Positions 45,330-53,878 of a DNA stretch of 64,000 bases are shown here, piece after piece. The translations under genes were made by a program, and so were the position numbers. The notes beneath the pieces are model-generated. The model made no database searches and was not told the DNA's origin. It saw only the letters and a list, made by a program, of their open reading frames with translations. This stretch comes from Amycolatopsis sp. MtRt-6 (lineage in GTDB: Bacteria > Actinomycetota > Actinomycetes > Mycobacteriales > Pseudonocardiaceae): positions 113,496 to 177,495 of the forward strand of contig NZ_JADWPD010000012.1 in assembly GCF_017308975.1 (NCBI RefSeq). The letters run 5' to 3'. Within the stretch, counting starts at the first letter, position 1. Every line of letters begins with the position of its first letter.

Positions 45330-46565
45330 GTGACAGTGGAGCTGCTGCGCAATGCGGTGCGGCCCTACGCCTGGGGATCGCGGACGGCGATCCCCGAGCT
45401 GCTGGGCCGTCCGGTACCCGCGCCGCACCCCGAGGCCGAGCTGTGGATGGGTGCCCACCCGGGTGACCCGTCGCACGTCATCGGCCCCGACGGGACCGAG
45501 CGGAGCCTGCTCGAGCTGGTGGACGCCGACCCGGTGACCCAGCTCGGCGAGCGCTGCGCGAAGCGGTGGGGCGGGCGGCTTCCGTTCCTGTTGAAGATCC
45601 TCGCGGCGGAGGAGCCGCTGTCGATGCAGGCGCACCCGTCGGCGGCCCAGGCCGCGGAGGGGCACGCCCGCGAGGAGCAGCTGGGCATCCCGCGGGACGC
45701 GCCGAACCGGAACTACCCGGATCCGACGGCGAAGCCGGAGCTGGTGTGCGCGCTGACGGAGTTCCACGCGCTGGCGGGGTTCCGCACCCCGGACCGCACG
45801 GTGAAGCTACTGAAGGCGATCGAGACGCCGGGGCTGGCGAAGTACACCGGCCTGCTGGAGGCCCAGCCGGACCCGGACGGGCTGCGCGCGCTGTTCACGA
45901 CGTGGATCACGCTGCCGCAGCCGTCGCTGGATTCGCTGCTGCCGGAGGTGCTCGACGCGTGCGTCCGGCACGTCCAGGAGCACGGCGAGTTCGCGGTCGA
46001 GTGCCGGACGATCCTGGAGCTGGGCGAGGCGCACCCGCGCGACGCGGGCGTGCTGGCGGCGTTGTTGCTGAACCGGTTGACGCTGCGCGCGGGCGAGGCG
46101 ATCTACCTGCCGGCGGGCAACCTGCACCTGTACCTGCACGGAACGGCCGTGGAGATCCTGGCGAACTCGGACAACATCCTCAGGTGCGGTCTGACGCCGA
46201 AGCACGTGGACGTGCCGGAGCTGCTGCGAGTGGTGGACTTCGCGTGCGGCGAGATGCCGGTCCAGTGCGGGGACGTCGGCGGCCGCATGGCGGTGTACCG
46301 GACGGACGCGCCGGAGTTCGAGCTGTCCCGCGTCGAGTGGGCTTCCGGTCAGGACGACGAGATATCGGTCGACAGCGTCGGGCCCCAGATCTTGCTGTGC
46401 ACAGCGGGTGACCTGCTGGTGACGGCGGACGACGGCGAGAAGGTCGAGCTGAGGCGCGGCCAGTCGGTATGGCTGCCGGCGGCGGACCCGCCGGTCCGGG
46501 TCCGGGCAGTGGGCGGCGAGCGTGCCCAGCTGTTCCGAGCGACGGCCGGCACCTGCGAGGACTGA
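45330..46565 (+). CDS. manA: Mannose-6-phosphate isomerase, class I
   Basis: A 411-residue zinc cupin interconverting fructose-6-phosphate and mannose-6-phosphate. Metal and active-site motifs are AELWMGAHP at 36-44, QAHPS at 100-104, PELVCALTEF near 136 and the helical insert; the second cupin half has LPAGNLHLYLHG near 256. The start GTG at 45330 follows GGAGTTGAGG. Just upstream, between SIS and manA, GCACCGGCC-T-GGCCGGTGC (45293-45311) forms a tight hairpin that may tune downstream expression. Confidence 0.95.
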   Translation: MTVELLRNAVRPYAWGSRTAIPELLGRPVPAPHPEAELWMGAHPGDPSHVIGPDGTERSLLELVDADPVTQLGERCAKRWGGRLPFLLKILAAEEPLSMQAHPSAAQAAEGHAREEQLGIPRDAPNRNYPDPTAKPELVCALTEFHALAGFRTPDRTVKLLKAIETPGLAKYTGLLEAQPDPDGLRALFTTWITLPQPSLDSLLPEVLDACVRHVQEHGEFAVECRTILELGEAHPRDAGVLAALLLNRLTLRAGEAIYLPAGNLHLYLHGTAVEILANSDNILRCGLTPKHVDVPELLRVVDFACGEMPVQCGDVGGRMAVYRTDAPEFELSRVEWASGQDDEISVDSVGPQILLCTAGDLLVTADDGEKVELRRGQSVWLPAADPPVRVRAVGGERAQLFRATAGTCED

Positions 46566-47242
46566 CCCGCACCTGAACCCCGTCCCGGCCGGTCGTGTCA
46601 CGCGGCCGGCCGGTGGCTCGCGCATGCCTGGAGGGGCGGCCTGCGTCTCTGGGCGGTCGGCTCCCGAACCGACGGTCGAGTCACGCGAACCGACCGTCCG
46701 GGTGCGTCGGCCGACTGTCCGGGTAAGCGGGGCGACTGTGTGGGTGCGCGGCTGGCTGTGCCGGTGCGGGCGGGGTCGCGGGATTTCTGTGTGCGTTCCG
46801 TGTGGCGGCGTCCGCCACGATCTACACCAAGGGGGGACCCTGGTGCGCTGATGCGCGCCGCCGGGTCCGCTGGGGGTGGCGCCGGTCGGATACGCCCGGC
46901 GTCCCATGGGCTGCAGGTGGTGCCGCGAGGGGGCAGCACCACCTAGGCGGCCCACCCGGCCGGCGGGGCGAGGCAGGTGGTGCGGTGAGGGGCAGCACCA
47001 TCAGGCCTCGCCCGTCAGGCCGGGGCGGCGCGGGGGCGCCCGTTCAGGTCTGGCCGGGAAGGTGGCTTGGTGAGCCGAGCTGGGGAGGGCTTGGTGAGCC
47101 CGGCCCGCCAAGCTTGGCCGGCGAGCGCGCTTGGCGAGCCAGGCCGGGGAGGGGGCTCGCCAAGCCTGGCCGGTGAGGGGGTGCCTGCCAGACCAGCCGG
47201 GGAGGGGCGCGCCTGGCAGGCCCGCCCGGCCGCAGAACCTCC
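46566..47242. other. 677-bp repeat-rich intergenic region
   Basis: No believable gene is present. After the 21-bp array (separate entry), two similar hairpins, AGGTGGTGC...GCACCACCT (46915-46944) and GGTGGTGC...GCACCATC (46976-47002), lie 60 bp apart. Then GGCTTGGTGAGCC and its variants recur in direct and inverted orientation between 47064 and 47166. The region lies between convergent manA and the SARP gene and looks like an accumulation point for short repeats. Confidence 0.6.
46665..46769. repeat. Five degenerate 21-bp tandem repeats after manA
   Basis: Units start at 46665, 46686, 46707, 46728 and 46749, with shared positions CCGAC-GTC-GGGTG-G. The unit length equals that of the arrays at 32272 and 59619, but the sequence differs. 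Because 21 bp is seven codons, a false repeat peptide (REPTVRV-like) appears in one frame. Confidence 0.7.
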
Positions 47243-50170
47243 TCAGGCCGGCTCGGTCAGGGCGAGCAACGCCCGCCGCAGCGCAGCCGCGCTGGCGTCG
47301 CGGGGGTTGAGCAGCTCCGCCGCCTCCGCTTCCGCCTCTGTCGCCGCCTCCGCGTCGCCCACCGCGACGTGCGCCCGGTGCAACACCAGCCACGTCAGCC
47401 CCGTTGCCGCCCTGCCGCCCATCGATCGGAACTCGTCCAAGCACGCTCGCAGCACCGGGATTGCCTGGGCCGCCCGCCCCGAGCCGATCCAGGCCGCCGC
47501 CAAGGCCCGGGTGCACGACAGCTCTCGTGGTCGCTCGTCCAGCTCCCGCGCCAGCGAACGGGCTTCCTCGAACGCCGCCGTCGCGTCCGAGCGTGCGCCC
47601 GTTGCCGCCGCTATTGCTCCGAACGTGCGCAACGACTTCGCCAGCGCCGAGCGCGCCATCGTGCCGCGCAGCAGGTCGACCGACTCCGTGATCGCCGCCA
47701 CCGCGCCGGCGTCGTCGCCCGTCAGCAACGATGACCACGCGAATCCGTGCAGTGCCTCGCCGATCACCCGGGCGTCTCCGCTCGACCGGGCCGCTGCCAG
47801 GGCCTTCCCGTCCACTTCCCGGGCCTCGACGATCCGGCCCAGCCGCAGCAACGCCGCCGACTCCGCGGCCCGGACCCAGCCCAGCTCCGCCGCCGATCCG
47901 TCCACAGTGAACAGTTCGTGCGCGTGGGCCGCCGTCGCCAAGGCCTCTTCCGCGCGGCCCAGGCCGATCAAGCAGTGCGCCAGGTTCGCCGACACCCACG
48001 CGTGCGTCCGCCGGTCGCCGAGGGCCTCCAGCTCCTTGGCGCACGCGCGATAGCGGACCGCCGCCTCCGCGTACTCGCCACGCGCGTGCCGCAGCAGCGT
48101 CAACGTCGCCTCGGCCACCGTCGACAGCGGTGGTTCCGCCGCCAGCACCGTTTCGTACGCCGCGCGCATGTCGGCGTACTGACCGTGCAGGTACAGGTAG
48201 ACGCCGAGGCGGTCGAGCAGCAGCAGGGCGTCACGCGGGCCCAGCACGCCGATGAGCAGCAGCAGGTTCGCCCGCTCGGCGGCGAACCAGTCGTCCGGCC
48301 GCGCCAGCAGCCGCTCCACCAGGTCCCGCGGCAACGGCTGCGCGGGCGGCTCGTGGGCCGGGGACGGCATCGGCACCGTGCGCGGCAACCGCGCCGCCGC
48401 CGCGTCGGCGAGCGCCAGCGTGGCCGCCAGCACCGTCTGGACACCGGAGCTGGGCGCCGGGTCGTCGAGCTCCGCCGCGTACAGCCGGACGAGGTTGTGC
48501 ATCCGGTAGCGGCCTTCGCCCGTCTCGTCCGCTCCGCGCGCCTCCAGCAAGCTCGCTTCGACGAGCTCTTCGACGGCCTCGTCCGGGTCGTCGATCAACG
48601 TCGTGACGGCCCACGACGGCAGGTCGGCGAGGCGGCACCGGCCGAGCAGCCGGAACGCGCGCCGCGCCGGCGGCCGCAGGCCTTCGTAGCTCAGCGCGAT
48701 GCTGCTGCGGACGGCCAGGTCGCTGACGGTCAGCTCGTCGAGCCGGCGGACCTCGTCCTCCAGCCGGTCGGCCAGCTCGCCGAGCCGCAGGTGCGGGCGG
48801 ATGGCCAGCCTGCTGCCCGCGATCCGCAGCGCCAGCGGCAGCCGCGCGCACGCCGTGATGATGCGCTCGGCGTCGGCGCGTTCCCGCGTCACCCGCGCCC
48901 CGGCGAGCCGCTGCAGCAGCTCGGCGGCGTCGACGCCGGACAGCGGACCGACGGCCAGCCGGTGGGCGCCGGCCAGCCCGCTCAGCCGGCGGCGGCTCGT
49001 CACGAGCACCGCGCAGCCCGGCGTGCCCGGCAGCAGCGTGCGGACGTGCTCCGGGTCGACGGCGTCGTCGAGCACCACCAGCACCCGCCGGTCGGTGAGC
49101 CGGCCGCGGAACACCGCCGCGCGGGCCCGCACGTCGTCCGGCACGGCCGGGCCGGGGACGCCCAGCGCGCGCAGCAGGTCGGCCAGCACCTCGCCGATTT
49201 CGCGACCCGCCAGCGGCACGTACAGCTGGCCGTCCGGGAACCGCGCGCGCAGCCGGTGTGCGGCGCGCACGGCGAGCGTGCTCTTCCCCGCGCCCGGCTC
49301 GCCGCTCAGCACCGCGACCGGGACGCCGTTGCCCGCGCCGAGCACGCCGGTCAGCTCCGCCAGCTCGGCGTCGCGGCCGGTGAAGTCGCCGATGTCCGGC
49401 GGGAGCTGGCACACCGGCCACACCGCCGGCGGCAGCCGCGGCACGGGGTCTTCGCCGCGCAGGACGGCCGCGTGCACCCGGCGGGCTTCCGCGCCGGGCT
49501 CGACGCCGAGTTCCTCGATCAGGGTTTTCCGCAGCCGCCGGTAGACCTCCAGCGCGCTGCCCTGCTGCCCGGCCCGGTGCAGCGCGATCATCAGCTGCGC
49601 GGCCAGCCGTTCGCGCAGCGGGTGCTCGGTGATCATGGCCCGCAGCTCGCCGGTGAGCTCCCCGTGGCGGCCGGCGGTGAGCTCGGCGTCGACGCAGTCC
49701 TCGAACACGGCGAGCCGCTCGGACTCCAGCCGGGCGACGTCGGCGTCGAGCCGTGGCACGTGCAGCCCGGCCAGCACCGGACCCCGCCACAGCGCGAGCG
49801 CCCGCCGGTAGTGCCCCGCGGCGACCACCGGATCCGTGGCCCGCCGCCCGTCGGCGACGGCGGCCCGGAAGACAAGCAGGTCGAGCTCCCCGGGCTCGAC
49901 GTGCAGCCGGTAGCCCGGCGGGCCGTGCTCGACCCGGAGACCCTCGATGCGGTCGCGCAGCCGCGAGAGATACGTGTGCAGGTTGGACGTGTACGACTTG
50001 GGCGGCCCGTCCGGCCACAGCGCCTCGACGAGCACGTCGACGGGGACGTGCTGGCCGGCGTTGAGCAGCAGCACGGCCAGCAGCGTGCGCTGCCGCTCAC
50101 CGCGCAGGACCGCCCACCGGCCCGGCGGGCTTTCGACAGCGAGCGGACCGAGCACGGCGAAGTGCGCCAT
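47243..50170 (-). CDS. SARP-type transcriptional activator with NB-ARC and TPR domains (AfsR-like)
   Basis: A 975-residue regulator. A winged-helix Trans_reg_C domain (about 15-92) is followed by a bacterial transcriptional activation domain (97-242: YRRALALWRGPVLAG, HRAGQQGSALEVYRRLR). An NB-ARC ATPase has GEPGAGKST near 298 and VLVVLDD near 355, and TPR-like helices run from about 620 to the end. AfsR-type proteins activate antibiotic and developmental genes. The ATG at 50170 is chosen because GGGAAGGTGAC lies directly before it; the frame could begin 36 bases earlier. No biosynthetic cluster is adjacent, so its targets are elsewhere. Confidence 0.93.
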   Translation of the reverse strand: MAHFAVLGPLAVESPPGRWAVLRGERQRTLLAVLLLNAGQHVPVDVLVEALWPDGPPKSYTSNLHTYLSRLRDRIEGLRVEHGPPGYRLHVEPGELDLLVFRAAVADGRRATDPVVAAGHYRRALALWRGPVLAGLHVPRLDADVARLESERLAVFEDCVDAELTAGRHGELTGELRAMITEHPLRERLAAQLMIALHRAGQQGSALEVYRRLRKTLIEELGVEPGAEARRVHAAVLRGEDPVPRLPPAVWPVCQLPPDIGDFTGRDAELAELTGVLGAGNGVPVAVLSGEPGAGKSTLAVRAAHRLRARFPDGQLYVPLAGREIGEVLADLLRALGVPGPAVPDDVRARAAVFRGRLTDRRVLVVLDDAVDPEHVRTLLPGTPGCAVLVTSRRRLSGLAGAHRLAVGPLSGVDAAELLQRLAGARVTRERADAERIITACARLPLALRIAGSRLAIRPHLRLGELADRLEDEVRRLDELTVSDLAVRSSIALSYEGLRPPARRAFRLLGRCRLADLPSWAVTTLIDDPDEAVEELVEASLLEARGADETGEGRYRMHNLVRLYAAELDDPAPSSGVQTVLAATLALADAAAARLPRTVPMPSPAHEPPAQPLPRDLVERLLARPDDWFAAERANLLLLIGVLGPRDALLLLDRLGVYLYLHGQYADMRAAYETVLAAEPPLSTVAEATLTLLRHARGEYAEAAVRYRACAKELEALGDRRTHAWVSANLAHCLIGLGRAEEALATAAHAHELFTVDGSAAELGWVRAAESAALLRLGRIVEAREVDGKALAAARSSGDARVIGEALHGFAWSSLLTGDDAGAVAAITESVDLLRGTMARSALAKSLRTFGAIAAATGARSDATAAFEEARSLARELDERPRELSCTRALAAAWIGSGRAAQAIPVLRACLDEFRSMGGRAATGLTWLVLHRAHVAVGDAEAATEAEAEAAELLNPRDASAAALRRALLALTEPA

Positions 50171-50288
50171 GTCACCTTCCCGGTAGTGGCCGACAGGAAA
50201 AACCACGGTAGCGAAGGGGTACGACAGAACCGGCGACCGCGTTCCCGCGGTCGGGACGGCCGCGCCTGGTGTTCGTCCGTTCGTGTTG

Positions 50289-50306
50289 GTATAGTGATGG
50301 CTATAC
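50289..50306. promoter_or_regulatory. Palindromic operator/promoter of the toxin-antitoxin pair
   Basis: GTATAG-TGATGG-CTATAC is a perfect 6-6-6 inverted repeat. Its right arm overlaps the -10 box TATACT (50302-50307), seven bases before the GTG at 50314. This fits an autorepressed, leaderless TA transcript. Confidence 0.6.
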
Positions 50307-50313
50307 TCGCGCG

Positions 50314-50676
50314 GTGGCAGGTCAAGACTGGGAAATCTATGTCGTCGACGAAGTCCTCGAGTGGATCGAGCAGCTGGACGACCCGACGCACGCCCGGGTC
50401 GTCCAGGCGATCGACGCGTTGTCCGAAGGCGGCCCCGGGCTCGGTCGGCCGTTGGTCGACACGATCGTCGGTTCGAAGATCCAGAATCTCAAGGAACTGC
50501 GGCCGGGAACCGTTCGCATCCTCTTTGTCTTCGACCCTTGGCGGTCCAGTGTCCTGCTGGTCGCCGGAGACAAGGCCGGCCAATGGAACGCCTGGTACCG
50601 GGAAGCGATCCCGCTGGCCGAGGACAGGTACGACCGTTATCTGAAGGAACGTCAGGCAGAGGAGGGCCGAGCATGA
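50314..50676 (+). CDS. RelE/HigB-like toxin (phage-derived Gp49-like family)
   Basis: A 120-residue protein: WEIYVVDEVLEWIEQLDD, RVVQAIDALSEGGPGLGRP, IQNLKELRPGTVRILFVFDP and AGDKAGQWNAWYREAIPLAEDRY. This is the pattern of the HigB/RelE-type mRNA interferase group with a lysine/arginine-rich core. The GTG at 50314 is consistent with a leaderless transcript from the palindromic promoter. It precedes its antitoxin (the reverse order typical of higBA) and overlaps it by ATGA. Confidence 0.85.
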   Translation: MAGQDWEIYVVDEVLEWIEQLDDPTHARVVQAIDALSEGGPGLGRPLVDTIVGSKIQNLKELRPGTVRILFVFDPWRSSVLLVAGDKAGQWNAWYREAIPLAEDRYDRYLKERQAEEGRA

Positions 50677-50990
50677 CGGAGTATGCGCGTTGGAAGGACG
50701 TCCGCGCGGCGCACGTCGAGCGTGCCGGTGGCGAGGCGGCGGTCGAGGCTGGCAAACAGGAGCTTCTTGCCGCGGTCCAGGGGCATCGCCTCGCCGAAAT
50801 CCGCCGGAGCCGCGGCCTGACCCAGCAGCAGCTGGCCGAGCGGATGGGCGTCACGAAGGGCCGGGTGTCCCAGATCGAGCAGGGGCAGATCTCCGGCTTC
50901 GAGGTGCTCGCCCGCTACGCCGCCGCTTTGGGTGGCCGCCTGCACCAGGCGATCCATTTCGAGGACGGTGACATCGCCGCCATCGCCTGA
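50673..50990 (+). CDS. XRE-family antitoxin (HigA-like)
   Basis: A 105-residue protein with a helical N-terminal part and a central helix-turn-helix (RRSRGLTQQQLAERMGVTKGRVSQIEQG at about 48-75; conserved TQQQLA and VSQIEQG). It would neutralise the toxin encoded before it and repress the operon at the palindrome. The ATG start lies within the toxin's stop (ATGA). Confidence 0.88.
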   Translation: MTEYARWKDVRAAHVERAGGEAAVEAGKQELLAAVQGHRLAEIRRSRGLTQQQLAERMGVTKGRVSQIEQGQISGFEVLARYAAALGGRLHQAIHFEDGDIAAIA

Positions 50991-51020
50991 GCGATTCTCC
51001 GGCCGGTGACGACCCGAGAG

Positions 51021-51075
51021 GACCGCTCCCACTAGGCTCCACCCGGACATTTCAGGACCTACCAGGGGAGCGGTC
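51021..51075 (+). promoter_or_regulatory. Leader hairpin that can sequester the CDF transporter's ribosome binding site
   Basis: GACCGCTCCC (51021-51030) pairs perfectly with GGGAGCGGTC (51066-51075), which contains the Shine-Dalgarno and abuts the GTG at 51076. Inside, TAGG-C-TCC (51033-51040) pairs with GGACCTA (51055-51061) with one bulge. The result is a long stem hiding the start site, suggestive of a regulatory RNA switch. No known riboswitch consensus is recognised. Confidence 0.5.
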
Positions 51076-51993
51076 GTGTCAGCTGGAGGCGGAACCAAGG
51101 CGATTCTCGCGGCACTCGGGGCGAACGCCGGGATCGCGGCGGCGAAGTTCGTCGGCTTCCTCGTCACGGGGTCGTCGTCGATGCTGGCCGAGTCGGTGCA
51201 CTCGCTGGCCGACACCACGAACCAGGGCCTGCTGCTGATCGGCCAGAAGACGTCGAAGCGGGCAGCGGACAAGGACCACCCCTTCGGCTACGGCCGCGAC
51301 CGGTACTTCTACTCCTTCATCGTCGCGCTGATGCTCTTCACTCTCGGCGCCGCCTTCGCGATCTACGAGGGCATCCACAAGATCAGCCACCCCGAGCCGC
51401 TCGAATCGCCGATCGTCGCGGTGGTCATCCTCGTCGTCGCGATCCTGCTGGAGAGCTACAGCTTCTACACCGCGATCACCGAGTCGAAGAAGGTCAAGGG
51501 CGACGCCACCTGGTGGGGCTTCATCCGCCAGGCCAAGGAGCCCGAGCTGCCCGTCGTGCTGCTCGAGGACGCCGGCGCGCTGCTCGGCCTGGTCTTCGCG
51601 CTGCTCGGCGTCGGGCTGTCGATCGTCACCGGTGACCCGGTCTGGGACGGCGTCGGCACCCTCGCGATCGGCGCGCTGCTCGCCGTCATCGCGATCATCC
51701 TCATCATCGAGATGAAGAGCCTGCTCATCGGCGAAGGTGCCAACGAGGGCGTCCTCGCGACGATCGTCGACGAGCTCGCCGCGGGCAAGGTCGAGCGCGT
51801 CATCCACATCCGCACCCAGTACCTGGGCCCGGACGAGCTGCTGGTCGCGGCGAAGCTGGCGCTGGTGCCGGGGCTCGACACCGCCGAGGTGGCGACGGCC
51901 ATCGACGACGCCGAGGCCCGCGTCCGCGCCAAGGTGCCGGTCGCCCGGCTGATCTACCTCGAGCCGGACCTCGACCGCAGCCTTGCGCAATAA
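51076..51993 (+). CDS. Cation diffusion facilitator family transporter
   Basis: A 305-residue CDF exporter. Six predicted helices carry the metal-site residues of TM2 (AESVHSLADTTNQ, H and D) and TM5 (LLEDAGALLG, with E-D). DKDHPFGYGRDRYFYSF is the family signature after TM2. A C-terminal cytoplasmic domain (about 215-305) ends LIYLEPDLDR. It is probably a zinc or manganese/iron efflux antiporter; the HxxxD/ExD variation leaves the metal uncertain. Starts with GTG inside a structured leader, so translation may be switched. Confidence 0.92.
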   Translation: MSAGGGTKAILAALGANAGIAAAKFVGFLVTGSSSMLAESVHSLADTTNQGLLLIGQKTSKRAADKDHPFGYGRDRYFYSFIVALMLFTLGAAFAIYEGIHKISHPEPLESPIVAVVILVVAILLESYSFYTAITESKKVKGDATWWGFIRQAKEPELPVVLLEDAGALLGLVFALLGVGLSIVTGDPVWDGVGTLAIGALLAVIAIILIIEMKSLLIGEGANEGVLATIVDELAAGKVERVIHIRTQYLGPDELLVAAKLALVPGLDTAEVATAIDDAEARVRAKVPVARLIYLEPDLDRSLAQ

Positions 51994-52091
51994 CCGAAGA
52001 TCCACTTCGTGACCTTCGGCAAGCCGTCACCGGTCTGACCCGATAGGGTGACCTACCGCGATACATGCAGGCCAGCCGCAGGAGGTCAACG

Positions 52092-53609
52092 GTGCCCGGA
52101 ACGGGATTGTGGCGCACTAAAACGATCGAACAGTCCATTGCGGACACCGACGAGCCGGACACCAAGCTCCGGCGGAACCTGAGCGCGTGGGATCTCACGG
52201 TTTTCGGTGTCGCGGTCGTCATCGGCGCCGGAATCTTCACGCTGACCGCGCGCACGGCGGGTGACTACGCCGGTCCGTCGGTTTCGCTCGCCTTCGTGTT
52301 CGCGGCGATCGCCTGTGCGCTGGCGGCGCTGTGCTACGCGGAGTTCGCGTCGACCGTGCCCGTCGCGGGCAGCGCGTACACGTTCTCCTACGCCACCTTC
52401 GGCGAGTTCATGGCGTGGATCATCGGCTGGGACCTGATCCTCGAGCTCGCCGTCGGCGCGGCGGCGGTGTCCAAGGGCTGGTCGGTGTACCTGGAGACGG
52501 TGCTCGGCTACCTGTTCGGCAAGGGCACCAAGACGACGTTCGACATCGGGAGCGTCACCGTCGACTGGGGCGCGCTGCTCGTCGTGGCGATCCTGACGGT
52601 CCTGCTGGCCGTCGGCACGAAGCTGTCTTCCCGGGTGTCCATGGTGATCACCGGGATCAAGGTCGCCGTGGTGCTGTTCGTGATCATCCTCGGCCTCTTC
52701 TACATCAAGGGCGCCAACTACACGCCGTACATCCCGCCGGGCGAGACGGGCGGGGCCGGCCAGACCGGCGTCGACCAGTCGCTGTTCTCCCTGATCGCGG
52801 GCGGCGCGAGCAGCTCGTTCGGCGTCTTCGGCCTGCTGGCCGGCGCCTCGCTGGTGTTCTTCGCGTTCATCGGCTTCGACATCGTCGCGACCACCGCGGA
52901 GGAGACCAGGAACCCGCAGAAGGCCGTGCCGCGCGGGATCATGGGCTCGCTGGCCATCGTGACCGTGCTGTACGTCGCCGTGTCGCTCGTGGTCGTCGGC
53001 ATGACGTCGTACAAGGACCTCGCGACCAAGGCGGGCGACGGCAGCCACAAGACCCTCGCCACGGCGTTCTCGGCGAACGGCATCGACTGGGCGGCCAACA
53101 TCATCTCCTTCGGCGCGCTGGCCGGCCTGACCACCGTCGTCATGGTGCTTATGCTGGGCCAGGTCCGGATCATCTTCGCGATGTCGCGTGACGGCCTGAT
53201 GCCGCGCGGCCTGGCGAAGACTGGCGAACACGGCACGCCGATGCGCGCGACGCTCATCGTCGGCGGGCTGGTCGCGGTCGCGGCCGGGTTCTTCCCGGCG
53301 GACAAGCTCGAAGAAATGGTGAACGTCGGCACGCTGTTCGCGTTCGTGCTCGTCTCGGCCGGCGTGCTGGTGCTGCGGCGGACGCGGCCGGAGCTGCCCC
53401 GGGCGTTCAAGGTGCCGCTGGTGCCGCTGATCCCGATCCTGGCCATCGTGGCCTGCCTGTGGCTGATGCTGAACCTGACCGTGCTGACCTGGCTGCGGTT
53501 CCTCGCCTGGATGGCGCTGGGCGTGGTGCTGTACTTCGCGTACAGCCGCCGGCATTCGCTACTCGGCAAGCGGCAGGCCGAAGAACCCGAGAAGGTGCCC
53601 GAAGCCTGA
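52092..53609 (+). CDS. APC superfamily cationic amino acid permease
   Basis: A 505-residue transporter with 12-14 predicted helices. Typical APC sequences are LTVFGVAVVIGAGIFTLTA (helix 1), YTFSYATFGEFMAWIIGWDLILE (helix 3) and FFAFIGFDIVATTAEETRNPQK. The GTG at 52092 follows AGGAGG by six bases; the ATG at 52065 precedes that site. The sequence resembles CAT-type permeases for lysine, arginine or ornithine, and its place between manA and sahH agrees with Rv3253c in M. tuberculosis. An intrinsic terminator follows. Confidence 0.92.
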   Translation: MPGTGLWRTKTIEQSIADTDEPDTKLRRNLSAWDLTVFGVAVVIGAGIFTLTARTAGDYAGPSVSLAFVFAAIACALAALCYAEFASTVPVAGSAYTFSYATFGEFMAWIIGWDLILELAVGAAAVSKGWSVYLETVLGYLFGKGTKTTFDIGSVTVDWGALLVVAILTVLLAVGTKLSSRVSMVITGIKVAVVLFVIILGLFYIKGANYTPYIPPGETGGAGQTGVDQSLFSLIAGGASSSFGVFGLLAGASLVFFAFIGFDIVATTAEETRNPQKAVPRGIMGSLAIVTVLYVAVSLVVVGMTSYKDLATKAGDGSHKTLATAFSANGIDWAANIISFGALAGLTTVVMVLMLGQVRIIFAMSRDGLMPRGLAKTGEHGTPMRATLIVGGLVAVAAGFFPADKLEEMVNVGTLFAFVLVSAGVLVLRRTRPELPRAFKVPLVPLIPILAIVACLWLMLNLTVLTWLRFLAWMALGVVLYFAYSRRHSLLGKRQAEEPEKVPEA

Positions 53610-53619
53610 CTTGCGCGGT

Positions 53620-53662
53620 AAAAGCCCCGCCCGCCTGGATGCCCAGGTCGGCGGGGCTTTTT
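53620..53662. terminator. Intrinsic terminator after the APC permease
   Basis: AAAAGCCCCGCC pairs with GGCGGGGCTTTTT; the loop holds a further small stem (CCTGGATGCCCAGG). It starts 11 bp after the permease stop. Confidence 0.85.
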
Positions 53663-53878
53663 GCGTTTGGTTGCGTAATGCGAGGTTACGACTTGATCAA
53701 GAGGATCTTGCGATTCGTGTGCAAAGAGGGACCCCGTGTAAGCGGCTGGGTGACGTGCGATACCTTTCGATCCTTCGTGCGCCACTGACGGGTGAATTAC
53801 AGCCGCGTGATTACACGCGCAGTGGCGCCACGCTCCCCCGATTTTGCCGTTCTTCCCCCGTTCGGTACTGGAGAACTC

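Noticed and set aside
46522..46851. Frame with a seven-residue REPTVRV-like repeat after manA
   Set aside because: It reflects the 21-bp DNA repeat; no ribosome binding site, and composition changes abruptly at the repeat edges.
47243..50170. SARP regulator as a sign of a biosynthetic gene cluster
   Set aside because: No polyketide, peptide, terpene or tailoring genes lie within the window; neighbours are toxin-antitoxin and transport genes.
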